Shown: positions 56,226-64,000 of the stretch, one piece after another
Position numbering within the stretch: position 1 is the first letter of the stretch
Layout: every line of letters starts with the position of its first letter
NCBI GenBank assembly: GCA_963662525.1
Contig: OY759717.1
Span: 1 to 64,000, forward strand
Length of the DNA stretch: 64,000 nucleotides
Direction: 5' to 3'
Source: CAZSDU01 sp963662525
GTDB taxonomy: Bacteria > Bacteroidota > Bacteroidia > Bacteroidales > FEN-979
Notes under the pieces: generated by a model
What the model saw: only the letters and a program-made list of their open reading frames with translations
Databases searched by the model: none
Told to the model about the DNA's origin: nothing
Made by a program: the position numbers and the translations under genes

Positions 56226-56788
56226 CCGTTATCCAAGTGACCGTAATCGCGTGGCACGTTCAAGCTACGGTTATTTTGCTGGTCTAATTGTTCCGGGTTT
56301 CCCCTTCCCTTTTCTCCCCGGTTCCTGGACTTGGCCTTCCTTTCAGTCAGCTTTATTTTGGAACCCCACTTTGGAATCGTCCTCAAGTCTGCACGATTCT
56401 TGCGGTCTCGGCATTTTTATGGACTGGATTATGAGTGCAGCCATCTTGCGATTTTTGCTTTCAACCTCCTGATCTCAACCTGGGCTTTTTATCGCTTGCT
56501 TGAAAAACAAATATACAATAAGCATGACAGTAAAGTCAAATACTTTCAAATTTTAATAAAAACAAAGTATAAACCATATTTATTAACAAATTGTTCAAAA
56601 ATATCTAAGTTCAAGTAATTGTTTATCAATAATTTAATAAATATAATAAATTTGAATGTTTGCAACTTGTGAGGAAAGAGTTCATTAATCTATGGAGACA
56701 AATATTCCTTATTACTTTTATGACTTCCAATAGTACAAATAATCTTCGGCTCAAAATTGTACCTTTAACACGTTTTTTACAAAGAGTT
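56226..56788. other. gap of ~560 nt without a supported gene
   Basis: The first ~280 nt are pyrimidine-rich on the plus strand (GGTTTCCCCTTCCCTTTTCTC type runs) and unlike the flanking sequence, with no long coherent reading frame; the following ~280 nt are AT-rich with promoter-like character before the Nudix gene. No tRNA, repeat or known RNA could be seen. It may be a degraded gene or unannotated RNA; nothing can be assigned. Confidence 0.4.
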
Positions 56789-57433
56789 ATGAATTTCGAA
56801 GTATTTACTTCAAAGTTAAAAGCCGAGTTGGAAAAACCCTTACCAGGGCTTCAAGCACAATTGAAGATGTCATCATGTAAGAGAATAGTTGAATTATTTA
56901 TAAAAGAACCGATCAACCCAACTCAAAGCAGTGTTTTAATTCTTTTATATCCAAACGATGGAAACATATGGTTTGTTATTACTTTACGCCCTGATTATGA
57001 TGGAATACATTCGGGTCAAATCAGTCTGCCGGGTGGAAAATTCGAAATTTCTGATCAAAGCCTTTCTCAAACTGCACTTAGGGAGGCCAAAGAAGAAATC
57101 GGTATTGATCCTGACAGTGTTAAAATTCTTGCACCATTAACACATTTATATATTCCTCCCAGTAACTTTCTCGTGAGTCCATTCATTGGATACACAGAAA
57201 GTCGTCCAGTATTTAAGGCTGATCCAACTGAAGTGGCAAAGATTATTGAGATTAAGCTTTCCGATTTAAAAAATCCGGATAATATCAGAAGTAGAAAAAT
57301 AACATTGAAAATGGGCATCAATATTCGTGTCCCCTGTTGGGAGATTAATGGAAATATTATCTGGGGAGCAACAGCCATGATTCTTTCAGAATTTCGTGAA
57401 CTCCTTCTGAGAAATAATAATCCTATATTGTAA
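56789..57433 (+). CDS. Nudix hydrolase, CoA pyrophosphatase type
   Basis: 214 residues from ATG at 56789 (MNFEVFTSKLKAEL); the open upstream extension begins with unlikely sequence. The segment LRPDYDGIHSGQISLPGGKFE is the CoA-specific UPF0035-type motif, directly followed by the Nudix box (TALREAKEEIGID) with its E..REAxEE metal ligands. This is the NudL/CoA diphosphatase type, hydrolysing CoA to 3',5'-ADP and phosphopantetheine. It converges on the BtuG-like gene, with only 5 nt between the stops. Confidence 0.85.
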   Translation: MNFEVFTSKLKAELEKPLPGLQAQLKMSSCKRIVELFIKEPINPTQSSVLILLYPNDGNIWFVITLRPDYDGIHSGQISLPGGKFEISDQSLSQTALREAKEEIGIDPDSVKILAPLTHLYIPPSNFLVSPFIGYTESRPVFKADPTEVAKIIEIKLSDLKNPDNIRSRKITLKMGINIRVPCWEINGNIIWGATAMILSEFRELLLRNNNPIL

Positions 57434-57438
57434 GGGAA

Positions 57439-58548
57439 TCAGGGGGTAAAGCAGAAGGAACCTGGAATGCGGCCAGCAGTATATGATTTAATTTGTTGAC
57501 CAGTTCGAGGGCTGTATTGGTAAACCATTCCATTCTGAACGTAATCCACTGCATCTGAAACAAAAATATCACCTGTATTCGGATGTATTGAAAGCCCATA
57601 GAATAAATGACCCTCGCTAGCAATCAAAGCTTCTTCCGGAAGAGCTGATGAAGTAACAGGCATCTGATAAACCCCACCTTTAATATAGTATATTGTATCG
57701 GCGGTAGGATTAATGCACAGACGTGAAGGAAGAGCACTATTTACAGGGAATGTAAATACTTTTTCAACAATTCGCAGTGCTGGATCGATCCTGATTAAAC
57801 TAGGAGCTTCAAAATGGTCATACCCTCCGGTACACATAACCCAAACTTTTTGTTTTTTATCAATTACAATGCCTAAAGGTTCTTTACCGGTGAGAATACT
57901 ATCGACAATCATATCTTTTTCTGTATCTATGATATAGATCTGAGCTTTTCTGTTGATATTAGCCATGTAATAATCTCCAATACTGGTCACGAAAACAAAA
58001 TGATCAAATTTAACTAGTCCCTCCGTCCATGTCGGGGTCTTAATAGTTTTCTCAACCGCTAAATTTTTCAGGTTAATGACACTAATATCCTTTTGAAGAT
58101 TAGACACATAGGCCTTATTTGAGTCAATTACTTCAAGATACCTGGGAGATGAAAATCCGGAAATTGATCTGACCGACTTGAAATCTTTCAGAGTGACAAC
58201 CTCAACTTTATTCGAATTATTAACTAAAATCAGTCCATAATTTTTAAAGATTCTCATTGATTGAGCAACGTCTCCCAAATTTCTTTGATTGGCTATTTCA
58301 AAAATATTTTGTTCTATGCTACCAGTTTTCTGATTAATAAATGAGACTGACGCATTACCCCAATTAAAATTACCTTCATTCACAATAAAAATTCCATTGG
58401 TATAATTAATCGTTGCTGGAATGGAATCAATTTCATCTGTTCTTTCACGGATAGGATCTTTGGAACAGGACACTGAAAAAACAGTTAGGATTGTAAAGAA
58501 GGAAAGAATTAAAAAACTATATAGAGTGCAGATGGTTGTTACCTTCAC
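57439..58548 (-). CDS. BtuG-like surface lipoprotein (YncE-type beta-propeller)
   Basis: 369 residues with a lipoprotein signal peptide (lipobox ending in SVSC, residues ~25-28). The body has six to seven repeat blades of the YncE/DUF5074 type, starting with GIFIVNEGNFNWGNASVSFIN, and units such as NKAYVSNLQKDISVINLKNL. In gut Bacteroides such lipoproteins (BtuG) bind cobamides and cap the TonB receptor BtuB. Here the gene directly follows a TonB-dependent receptor gene (24 nt). Cobalamin as ligand is inferred; no riboswitch was found upstream. Confidence 0.75.
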   Translation of the reverse strand: MKVTTICTLYSFLILSFFTILTVFSVSCSKDPIRERTDEIDSIPATINYTNGIFIVNEGNFNWGNASVSFINQKTGSIEQNIFEIANQRNLGDVAQSMRIFKNYGLILVNNSNKVEVVTLKDFKSVRSISGFSSPRYLEVIDSNKAYVSNLQKDISVINLKNLAVEKTIKTPTWTEGLVKFDHFVFVTSIGDYYMANINRKAQIYIIDTEKDMIVDSILTGKEPLGIVIDKKQKVWVMCTGGYDHFEAPSLIRIDPALRIVEKVFTFPVNSALPSRLCINPTADTIYYIKGGVYQMPVTSSALPEEALIASEGHLFYGLSIHPNTGDIFVSDAVDYVQNGMVYQYSPRTGQQIKSYTAGRIPGSFCFTP

Positions 58549-58571
58549 TGATTTAGATTTTGGTTATACTC

Positions 58572-60464
58572 TTATCTGTTTTCCTTGCCCAATGAGGCTT
58601 TTATTGTTACTGCATAATTTATTCCTGGCATTGGCCTGCTTTTTATTGACTGATAATCGAGGTTAAACAGGTTTTTTATTTCAACTTGTAAAGTTAAACA
58701 AATATTTCTCAAATTGATATTTTTCCCTAAAATAATATTTGATAAGTTATACGCAGGCATATAAAATAAGTTATCGGTTGATGTATATCTTTTCCCAACA
58801 AACATCAGATTATACCTGAAGTAAAATTTCCATTTTTCAATGGAAAAGAGGCTGTTAAATGCGTTAACCGGAGTATAAATCAATTGTTTTCCCAACTTTT
58901 GATCATTGATGGAATTGGATTTTTCATACGTAGAATGGTTAACTGTATAATTACTTTTTATGCCAAGGTCAAATCCGAGGATTTTCCATCGAATATTGAG
59001 TCCAATCTCACAACCTCTGGATAATACCTCACTAACATTTTCGGGGCGCCAGAAACTGGTATTATCTTCCATAGGAGTCCACACGATCATATCATTGATC
59101 CATGAATAATAACAGGAAAGGGTTGTCTCAAGAAAGAAATTACGCTTACCTGTTGTAGTATTAAAAATTGAGCCAACTTCCACAATATAATCCAATTCAG
59201 GATTTAAATTCGGATTTCCTCCTGGGTCCCAATAAAGTTCATTTAGCGTCGGGAACCTGTAATTTCTAGCAATATTAGACGATAATGCTAAATTTATCTT
59301 ATTAAATGGTTTATATTCAATACCCAGGGTCGAAATTACAGGCATGAATTTACCATCGATCATTTCTTCACGAAGTACCAGTGAGGTCTTTATTTTTCGT
59401 GAGATATTATAATTGATTTCAGCGAAAAAACAGGTAGTTTTTCTGGTTTTCATTCCGTCATATCCATCTGATAATGCCCAATCATAGTTGAAATCCAATC
59501 CAGGTTTCAGACTCAGGTTTTTGATTCGATTATATGTGAATCGTGCCCTATTGATCCAGGTATATACCTGATGATTGGAAGTTTGACTTGAAACAGAGTA
59601 GCTCATGAACTGATCAGATAAAGCAGAGTGGATCATGAGATTATAGTACTTTTCGATGTATTTATACTCAACAATCGCCCGAAGGATATCATCTTTTTGT
59701 TTTTCAATTTTATTGGGATCAGCATCGGTAGTAGGCGGAAGGTTTCTATCAGCCTTGTTATACCATATTCTTGCAGTAAAAAGATGCTTATCCTTTATTT
59801 TCAAGTAAAATTCCTGAGTAACACCAAACTGCTTGTAAGCGGCATTTTGCTGAAAGACCCGTTCCGCCTGTTGGTCGTTATAATATGGAAAATCATTTAA
59901 TCCGGAAGAGTAATTAACTTTTGTATGCGACTGGATTTGACGATTACCTATTGCCATGGTGAAAATCGTGGAATAATTATCAAAACTAGCAATGGTCTGA
60001 GCTGCCATCAGGTACAATTTGTTGTTCCAGTCGGGTGAAGTAACCATATTGATAACACCTCCAAATGCTCCGCTGGTCAATGCAATACCTGCCGCACCAT
60101 ATAAAATTTCAATCTTTTCAAATTGGGCAACAGGAACCTGCGACAGATCAATCTGTCCGAGCATTGGAGAATTCAGGTTAATCCCATTCCATTGCACCTG
60201 AGTGTGCTGTGAAGTAGTACCACGAAAAGAAGGGGTTGCCAAGGTACCATTCCCATATGATTTAATAAAAATGGTGGAGTATTCAGAAAGAATGGTAGAT
60301 AAATCCGCAGTAATATGAGGTACCAAGGTAATAGAATCCAATTTCACATGTTTAAAACCCTGATTATCCAGAATAAAATTTGATTTTATTATTTCAAACT
60401 CAGGTAAATACAATGTATCCCCTTTGCGCTGGCTATAAGCATTAGCCAGCAAGAGGTAAAGCAC
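58572..60464 (-). CDS. TonB-dependent outer-membrane receptor (BtuB-like)
   Basis: At least 630 residues. A GTG at 60464 is the first supported start, but the signal peptide continues upstream (KKLKLILLFTVLYLLLANAYS is in frame after the previous stop at 60502), so the true start is probably a rare codon such as ATT or CTG near 60502. Plug domain: GTLATPSFRGTTSQHTQVQW, NLNSPMLGQIDLSQVPVAQF, GGVINMVT. The rest is a 22-strand barrel with a terminal aromatic (SLGKENR end). Imports a ligand via TonB. Paired with the BtuG-like protein and two T9SS proteins. Confidence 0.88.
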   Translation of the reverse strand: MLYLLLANAYSQRKGDTLYLPEFEIIKSNFILDNQGFKHVKLDSITLVPHITADLSTILSEYSTIFIKSYGNGTLATPSFRGTTSQHTQVQWNGINLNSPMLGQIDLSQVPVAQFEKIEILYGAAGIALTSGAFGGVINMVTSPDWNNKLYLMAAQTIASFDNYSTIFTMAIGNRQIQSHTKVNYSSGLNDFPYYNDQQAERVFQQNAAYKQFGVTQEFYLKIKDKHLFTARIWYNKADRNLPPTTDADPNKIEKQKDDILRAIVEYKYIEKYYNLMIHSALSDQFMSYSVSSQTSNHQVYTWINRARFTYNRIKNLSLKPGLDFNYDWALSDGYDGMKTRKTTCFFAEINYNISRKIKTSLVLREEMIDGKFMPVISTLGIEYKPFNKINLALSSNIARNYRFPTLNELYWDPGGNPNLNPELDYIVEVGSIFNTTTGKRNFFLETTLSCYYSWINDMIVWTPMEDNTSFWRPENVSEVLSRGCEIGLNIRWKILGFDLGIKSNYTVNHSTYEKSNSINDQKLGKQLIYTPVNAFNSLFSIEKWKFYFRYNLMFVGKRYTSTDNLFYMPAYNLSNIILGKNINLRNICLTLQVEIKNLFNLDYQSIKSRPMPGINYAVTIKASLGKENR

Positions 60465-60501
60465 AGTAAAAAGGAGAATTAATTTGAGTTTCTTCAGAAG
60501 T

Positions 60502-61506
60502 TTAATTCTTGAATATCTTTCTAAATACTGATTGACCCTCAGCTGTTGAAAAACGCAAAATATAGCAAGCCTGAGAATAAGCAGTCAGGTTAATCCTAAT
60601 GTGTTCCTTCAGAATAAATTGATTTATGACTCTCCCTGACAGATCAGATATTGTCAAGATTCCGGGCTTGATTTCTGAAGTGGTAATTGTCAACCAATTT
60701 GAAACAGGATTCGGGAATATCTGTATATTAAAGTTATGTGCAAGGTCACTCACACCTTGGTTAGCAGAATGAATAACTCCTATAGCATCAAGATCAAACC
60801 CTCCAGTATCAAAGGGGGTAGGCCAAGGGTCATTAATTTTATGGCCAAGCGCATCTCTTGTGGCAAATTCATCTTGAATACTTCCAACAACATCAATAAT
60901 TCTAATGTCAATAATATGGTTTAAATCAATTCCAGAGCTATCTTTCAAATCTTCAAGATCGAATGGAGTCCCATATAGGTATCTGTATTTTCCTGCCAGG
61001 TTGTTAATTTTAGTAGCATCTGTGATTCCAAATGTACTAGTCTGAATTGAATCCTGAGTTAAGGAAATAGCTGGAAATCTTATAAAATGAAATCCATCAG
61101 AGCTAACTTCAACAAAAGCTAATTCAAGGAAATCATCGCCAAAACCGTTTTCAAAAACTGCAAAATCAAAACCAGGTTTATTCGTTATCGGATCATCAAA
61201 GCCTATCTTAGCCGATCCTCCATCACCAAGGCTAAGGACAAAATTATCAGCAGTATCTGCTGTCATAAACTCATTTCCATATGAGGTTCTATTCGAGCCA
61301 CCAAAAACTTCATTGGTATCGGAAATGTTTATAAAACCCCTAATAACGGAGCAAGTTTTTGCCCAGGCGATAATGATTGAACTGTCACGATGTATTGCTG
61401 TTGATCCAGATTGTCCGGCTGGAGGGGGGAACTGGGGAAAAACAGCAACGGGTATAACAAACATACTAATGAAAAGCAATGACGAGAAAAACAGTCTTAA
61501 CCTCAT
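60502..61506 (-). CDS. T9SS-exported cell-surface protein
   Basis: 334 residues. A signal peptide (MRLRLFFSSLLFISMFVIPV) leads into a beta-rich, Asp/Gly-rich domain (GSAKIGFDDPITNKPGFDFAV), and the C-terminus is a type A sorting domain: NIQIFPNPVSNWLTITTSE, then TISDLSGRVINQF, with a basic end (FRKIFKN). It therefore passes the outer membrane by the type IX system. Its stop is just before the receptor's signal peptide codons, so it is part of the same transcript. Ligand unknown; probably helps capture the receptor's substrate. Confidence 0.88.
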   Translation of the reverse strand: MRLRLFFSSLLFISMFVIPVAVFPQFPPPAGQSGSTAIHRDSSIIIAWAKTCSVIRGFINISDTNEVFGGSNRTSYGNEFMTADTADNFVLSLGDGGSAKIGFDDPITNKPGFDFAVFENGFGDDFLELAFVEVSSDGFHFIRFPAISLTQDSIQTSTFGITDATKINNLAGKYRYLYGTPFDLEDLKDSSGIDLNHIIDIRIIDVVGSIQDEFATRDALGHKINDPWPTPFDTGGFDLDAIGVIHSANQGVSDLAHNFNIQIFPNPVSNWLTITTSEIKPGILTISDLSGRVINQFILKEHIRINLTAYSQACYILRFSTAEGQSVFRKIFKN

Positions 61507-61546
61507 AGTATTTTTTCAAAGTTTGAAAGAAAATACAGCATAGCTG

Positions 61547-62860
61547 TTAATTCTTGATAAACTTATGGGTCATTTTACCTAAGGATGTTTGAACAGTAAG
61601 AAAATAGATACCAGGATTTAATCCGGAGCAATCGATGTTTAGATTCTTGTTATCAGGCACTGGAACAACCTGAAATGCCCTTCCTGTCAGATCAGTTACT
61701 TTTACATTGTTTATTGTCGTATTCCCTGGTAAACTGGTCCAAAGATTGTCCTGAACTGGATTTGGGAAAATTCTGAAGTTAAACTTTACAACCCCATTCT
61801 CTATACTCACCGGGGTTCTGTAATCAAAAGCGAGGGCATCAGTATTAATCCCTGTATTATATGAGGCTAATAAATCTCCAGTAGAAGAATAAACCTTGCA
61901 TGTTCCATTGGAGATCCTGTTGCCTACATTGACATAGATATTACCATCGACATATTCGATGCCGGCAGAAGTAATAAAAATCCTGTTGACAAATCCTGGA
62001 TCTGGAACAATTTCAGGATCAGCAATTTGAAGTGAAGTGAGGTTAATGGAACCAATTCCATGATTAATATTCAAATATAAAAAATTGTTTTTAATTCCGA
62101 TCCCATCGCCGAAATTCATTTCAAAAATTGTATTAGTGAAAGTATTGGTATATAGTGTATACCTTGAAATACTTCCGGTTTGTGGTCCACCATCAATGGT
62201 CCGATTAACTGAAAAGATATGTCCATTATAGTTATATAAATTCCATATTCCGACCGCATCCGGTCCAAGGTTGATTTCTCTGCTCAACAACCAGGTATCG
62301 GAAGGAATTACTGCAAGTTTACCCTCGGGTGTGCCATAGGTTCCTGGCACTGCGACATAAATACTGTCACCGTTAGCCGTGATTCCACCACAATCACCAG
62401 AAATATTCTGGATTCTGGCAATAAGAGAAAGATTCGTGGCATCTAAAACTTCAACAAAAAAACGCTTGATAGGTCCTTGTTTACTCACAATCAGACGATC
62501 ATTATAAATAAATAATTTACTGATGCCAGAATCGGCCTTTGCAACAACACGCTGGTAATTATCTAAATTATATTTGATAATGGAATCGCCCGCAGCGACA
62601 TATGCATATTTTCCGCTAATTACTACATCTTGGGCGGATTGGGTATAAATAATGCCAAAACCAACCGACTGTTGCGAAACAGGGTTATACGTTTGAACTG
62701 TGACATAGTCATTGTATGGTGGTGTAGATTCGTATTTACCACTGTTCACCGTAATGACCTGGTTGACCCATTCATTTCTTTGGGAATAAGAAGTAAATGA
62801 AGAAAAAAGTATGATACAAACAAATATCCAGGGAGTAAGAGTTGATTTTTTCATATTCAT
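61547..62860 (-). CDS. T9SS-exported beta-propeller surface protein
   Basis: 437 residues from ATG at 62860 (MNMKKSTLTPWIFVC); a start seven codons upstream is possible. Signal peptide, then propeller-like repeats (ARVKDG-less YncE/DUF5074 style: GKYAYVAAGDSIIKYNLDNY, DRLIVSKQG, GDSIYVAVPGTYG), ending with a type A sorting domain (FRIFPNPVQDNLWTSLPG, KVTDLTGRAFQV, MTHKFIKN). First gene of the receptor unit, reading leftward. A surface-attached co-receptor is likely. The ~100 nt before it up to the divergent gene is too short for a cobalamin riboswitch. Confidence 0.85.
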   Translation of the reverse strand: MNMKKSTLTPWIFVCIILFSSFTSYSQRNEWVNQVITVNSGKYESTPPYNDYVTVQTYNPVSQQSVGFGIIYTQSAQDVVISGKYAYVAAGDSIIKYNLDNYQRVVAKADSGISKLFIYNDRLIVSKQGPIKRFFVEVLDATNLSLIARIQNISGDCGGITANGDSIYVAVPGTYGTPEGKLAVIPSDTWLLSREINLGPDAVGIWNLYNYNGHIFSVNRTIDGGPQTGSISRYTLYTNTFTNTIFEMNFGDGIGIKNNFLYLNINHGIGSINLTSLQIADPEIVPDPGFVNRIFITSAGIEYVDGNIYVNVGNRISNGTCKVYSSTGDLLASYNTGINTDALAFDYRTPVSIENGVVKFNFRIFPNPVQDNLWTSLPGNTTINNVKVTDLTGRAFQVVPVPDNKNLNIDCSGLNPGIYFLTVQTSLGKMTHKFIKN

Positions 62861-62981
62861 TATTTTTGTTTCAATATTCACCTTATGTCAATTGGTGGCA
62901 TAAGTAATAGTACAAAAGTAAAATATTTTTTCTTCCCGAAGCCAGATAATTTATAAATTTGTCAGTGGAAATACATCTTAC

Positions 62982-63209
62982 ATGCCATCTATGAAGTATA
63001 AAGGTTTCTTGCGTTTGATTTTCTTTCTTTTTTTTGTTTTTCTGATGGCCTCAATTATGATCTCCTGTAAATCCAGAAAAGCTGTTTGTGATGCGAACCG
63101 TTCACAAAAAATCATGAAATTAAAGAAGAACCGTAGTAATTACAAGGTCCGTTACGATTACAAATCAAAGCCCGTCAGAAAAGATTATGTAATCAGAAAT
63201 GGACGGTAA
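62982..63209 (+). CDS. small lipoprotein-like basic protein
   Basis: 75 residues: a hydrophobic N-terminus (GFLRLIFFLFFVFLMASIMISC) ends in a lipobox-like Cys at about residue 29; the rest is very basic (KSRKAVCDANRSQKIMKLKKNRSNYK). Start at Met1 or Met4 cannot be decided. It overlaps the following hydrolase gene by 9 nt (ATGGACGGTAA), so the two are translationally coupled. No family recognised. Confidence 0.65.
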   Translation: MPSMKYKGFLRLIFFLFFVFLMASIMISCKSRKAVCDANRSQKIMKLKKNRSNYKVRYDYKSKPVRKDYVIRNGR

Positions 63210-64000
63210 AGTAAATTTTTTCCCAGTTATTATTTTTCTTTTTGCCGGATTAATATTTGCCCTTGTTTCATGTCATGTAGCTAGGTCTATATACTGGAAT
63301 GTAACAGATCTTAAGGATTATAAAAAGTTCCCAGTTGACACTTTAATAAAGTCGGATCATCCATGGAAATTTCATGAAGCTCAGGACTCAAAAAAAATCC
63401 GAAACAGTATTAATAACAGATTTCCGGCAGATTCTGTTTCCTTCAATGAACTGCTTCAGCGAAACAACACTGTCGCATTTTTGATTATAAGAAATGACAC
63501 CATCATTGATGAGCGTTATTTTAACGGATACTCCAGAACTTCAATTCTTCCCTCCTTCTCCATTGCAAAATCTTTTGTTTCAGCGCTTGTCGGGGTTGCA
63601 ATTGAAGAAGGAAATATAAAATCGCTTGATCAATCTATTAAGGAGTTTCTCCCCGAACTTAAGGATTCTGGTATGATCAAGGTTACACTTAAGAACCTCA
63701 TAGAGATGCGTTCTGGTCTGGATTATAATGAAGCCTATCTGAATCCCTTTGGGGAGGTAGCAAAATTTTATTACGGGTTGAATCTGCGAAAATATGTATA
63801 TCAATTAAAAACTGCTTCGGAGCCTGGCCATAGTTATCGGTATCAAAGCGCTAATACCCAGCTTTTAGCAATGGCAATTGAGAACACTACCGGGAAAACT
63901 CTCCATCAATATTTCCAGGAAAAGATCTGGAATTTATTGGGACCGGAATACGAGGCTTCATGGAGTTTTGATAGTTATAGAGATCATGAAGTCAAAGCAT
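63201..64000 (+). CDS. serine hydrolase of the beta-lactamase/NylB-like family (runs off the window)
   Basis: Begins with ATG at 63201, inside the previous stop; 266 residues are in the window and the frame is open at the right edge. A lipoprotein-type N-terminus (FLFAGLIFALVSC) precedes the catalytic domain: the serine motif SIAK (SxxK) in PSFSIAKSFVSALVG, and YRYQSANTQLLAMAIENTTGK, where class C beta-lactamases have YxN and NylB-type hydrolases YxS. Amide, ester or penicillin-binding substrates are possible; the surface location suggests peptide or ester breakdown. The third motif (KTG/HTG-like) lies beyond the window. Confidence 0.85.

Noticed and set aside
62861..62981. Cobalamin riboswitch upstream of the receptor locus
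   Set aside because: The gap is ~120 nt, too short, and lacks the conserved B12-box bases.

Overview
The window is a piece of a Bacteroidota chromosome carrying a complete-looking ~44.6 kb siphovirus-type prophage. The phylum is indicated by two proteins ending in type IX secretion sorting domains, a TonB receptor next to a BtuG-like surface propeller, and promoters with the TAnnTTTG -7 box.

Layout. 1-9.6 kb is host: the end of an iron-sulfur oxidoreductase gene, an acyl-CoA dehydrogenase, a membrane protein, clpC, gyrA and a secreted TPR protein. 9.65-54.29 kb is the prophage. 54.4-64 kb is host: an SDR plus steroid-reductase-like membrane enzyme, a CoA-pyrophosphatase-type Nudix protein, a BtuG/BtuB-like uptake cluster with two T9SS-exported proteins, and a serine hydrolase running off the edge.

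The prophage is bounded by two 28-bp sites that look like chromosomal dif sites (perfect XerD-like arm on the left, identical 6-bp centre). No integrase or transposase was recognised, so it probably integrates with host XerCD. Almost all genes read leftward. From the right: a TTG-start repressor and a divergent Cro-like gene sharing an operator region, a LuxR-type regulator and small early genes, an initiator-type tRNA, a replicative helicase with an iteron-like origin, a diversity-generating retroelement (DGR), two DNA methyltransferases, then the late genes: protease/scaffold, capsid, glycosyltransferases, terminase, a RadC/ArdC module, portal, connector, lysis cassette and tail. A small rightward accessory group sits at 19.7-22.0 kb.

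The DGR has a reverse transcriptase, one template repeat, three tandem genes with variable repeats and a truncated fourth. All differences between the 82-nt template and the three intact variable repeats are at the template's 23 adenines. Its targets are small soluble proteins in the early region, not tail fibres.

Five late transcription units start with the same promoter: GTCCTTTA, exactly 19 nt, then a TAnnTTTG-like box. At three of them the predicted transcription start falls on or within about 2 nt of the start codon, so those late mRNAs may be leaderless, which is suggestive next to a phage-borne initiator tRNA. Three adjacent cassettes (RadC, ArdC-like, small coiled protein) each have a ~300-nt leader of shared architecture, and a fourth small gene has an attenuator-like leader. 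These candidate regulatory RNAs, the DGR, the tRNA and the dif insertion are the main novelties. All assignments come from reading the sequence; no database search was run.
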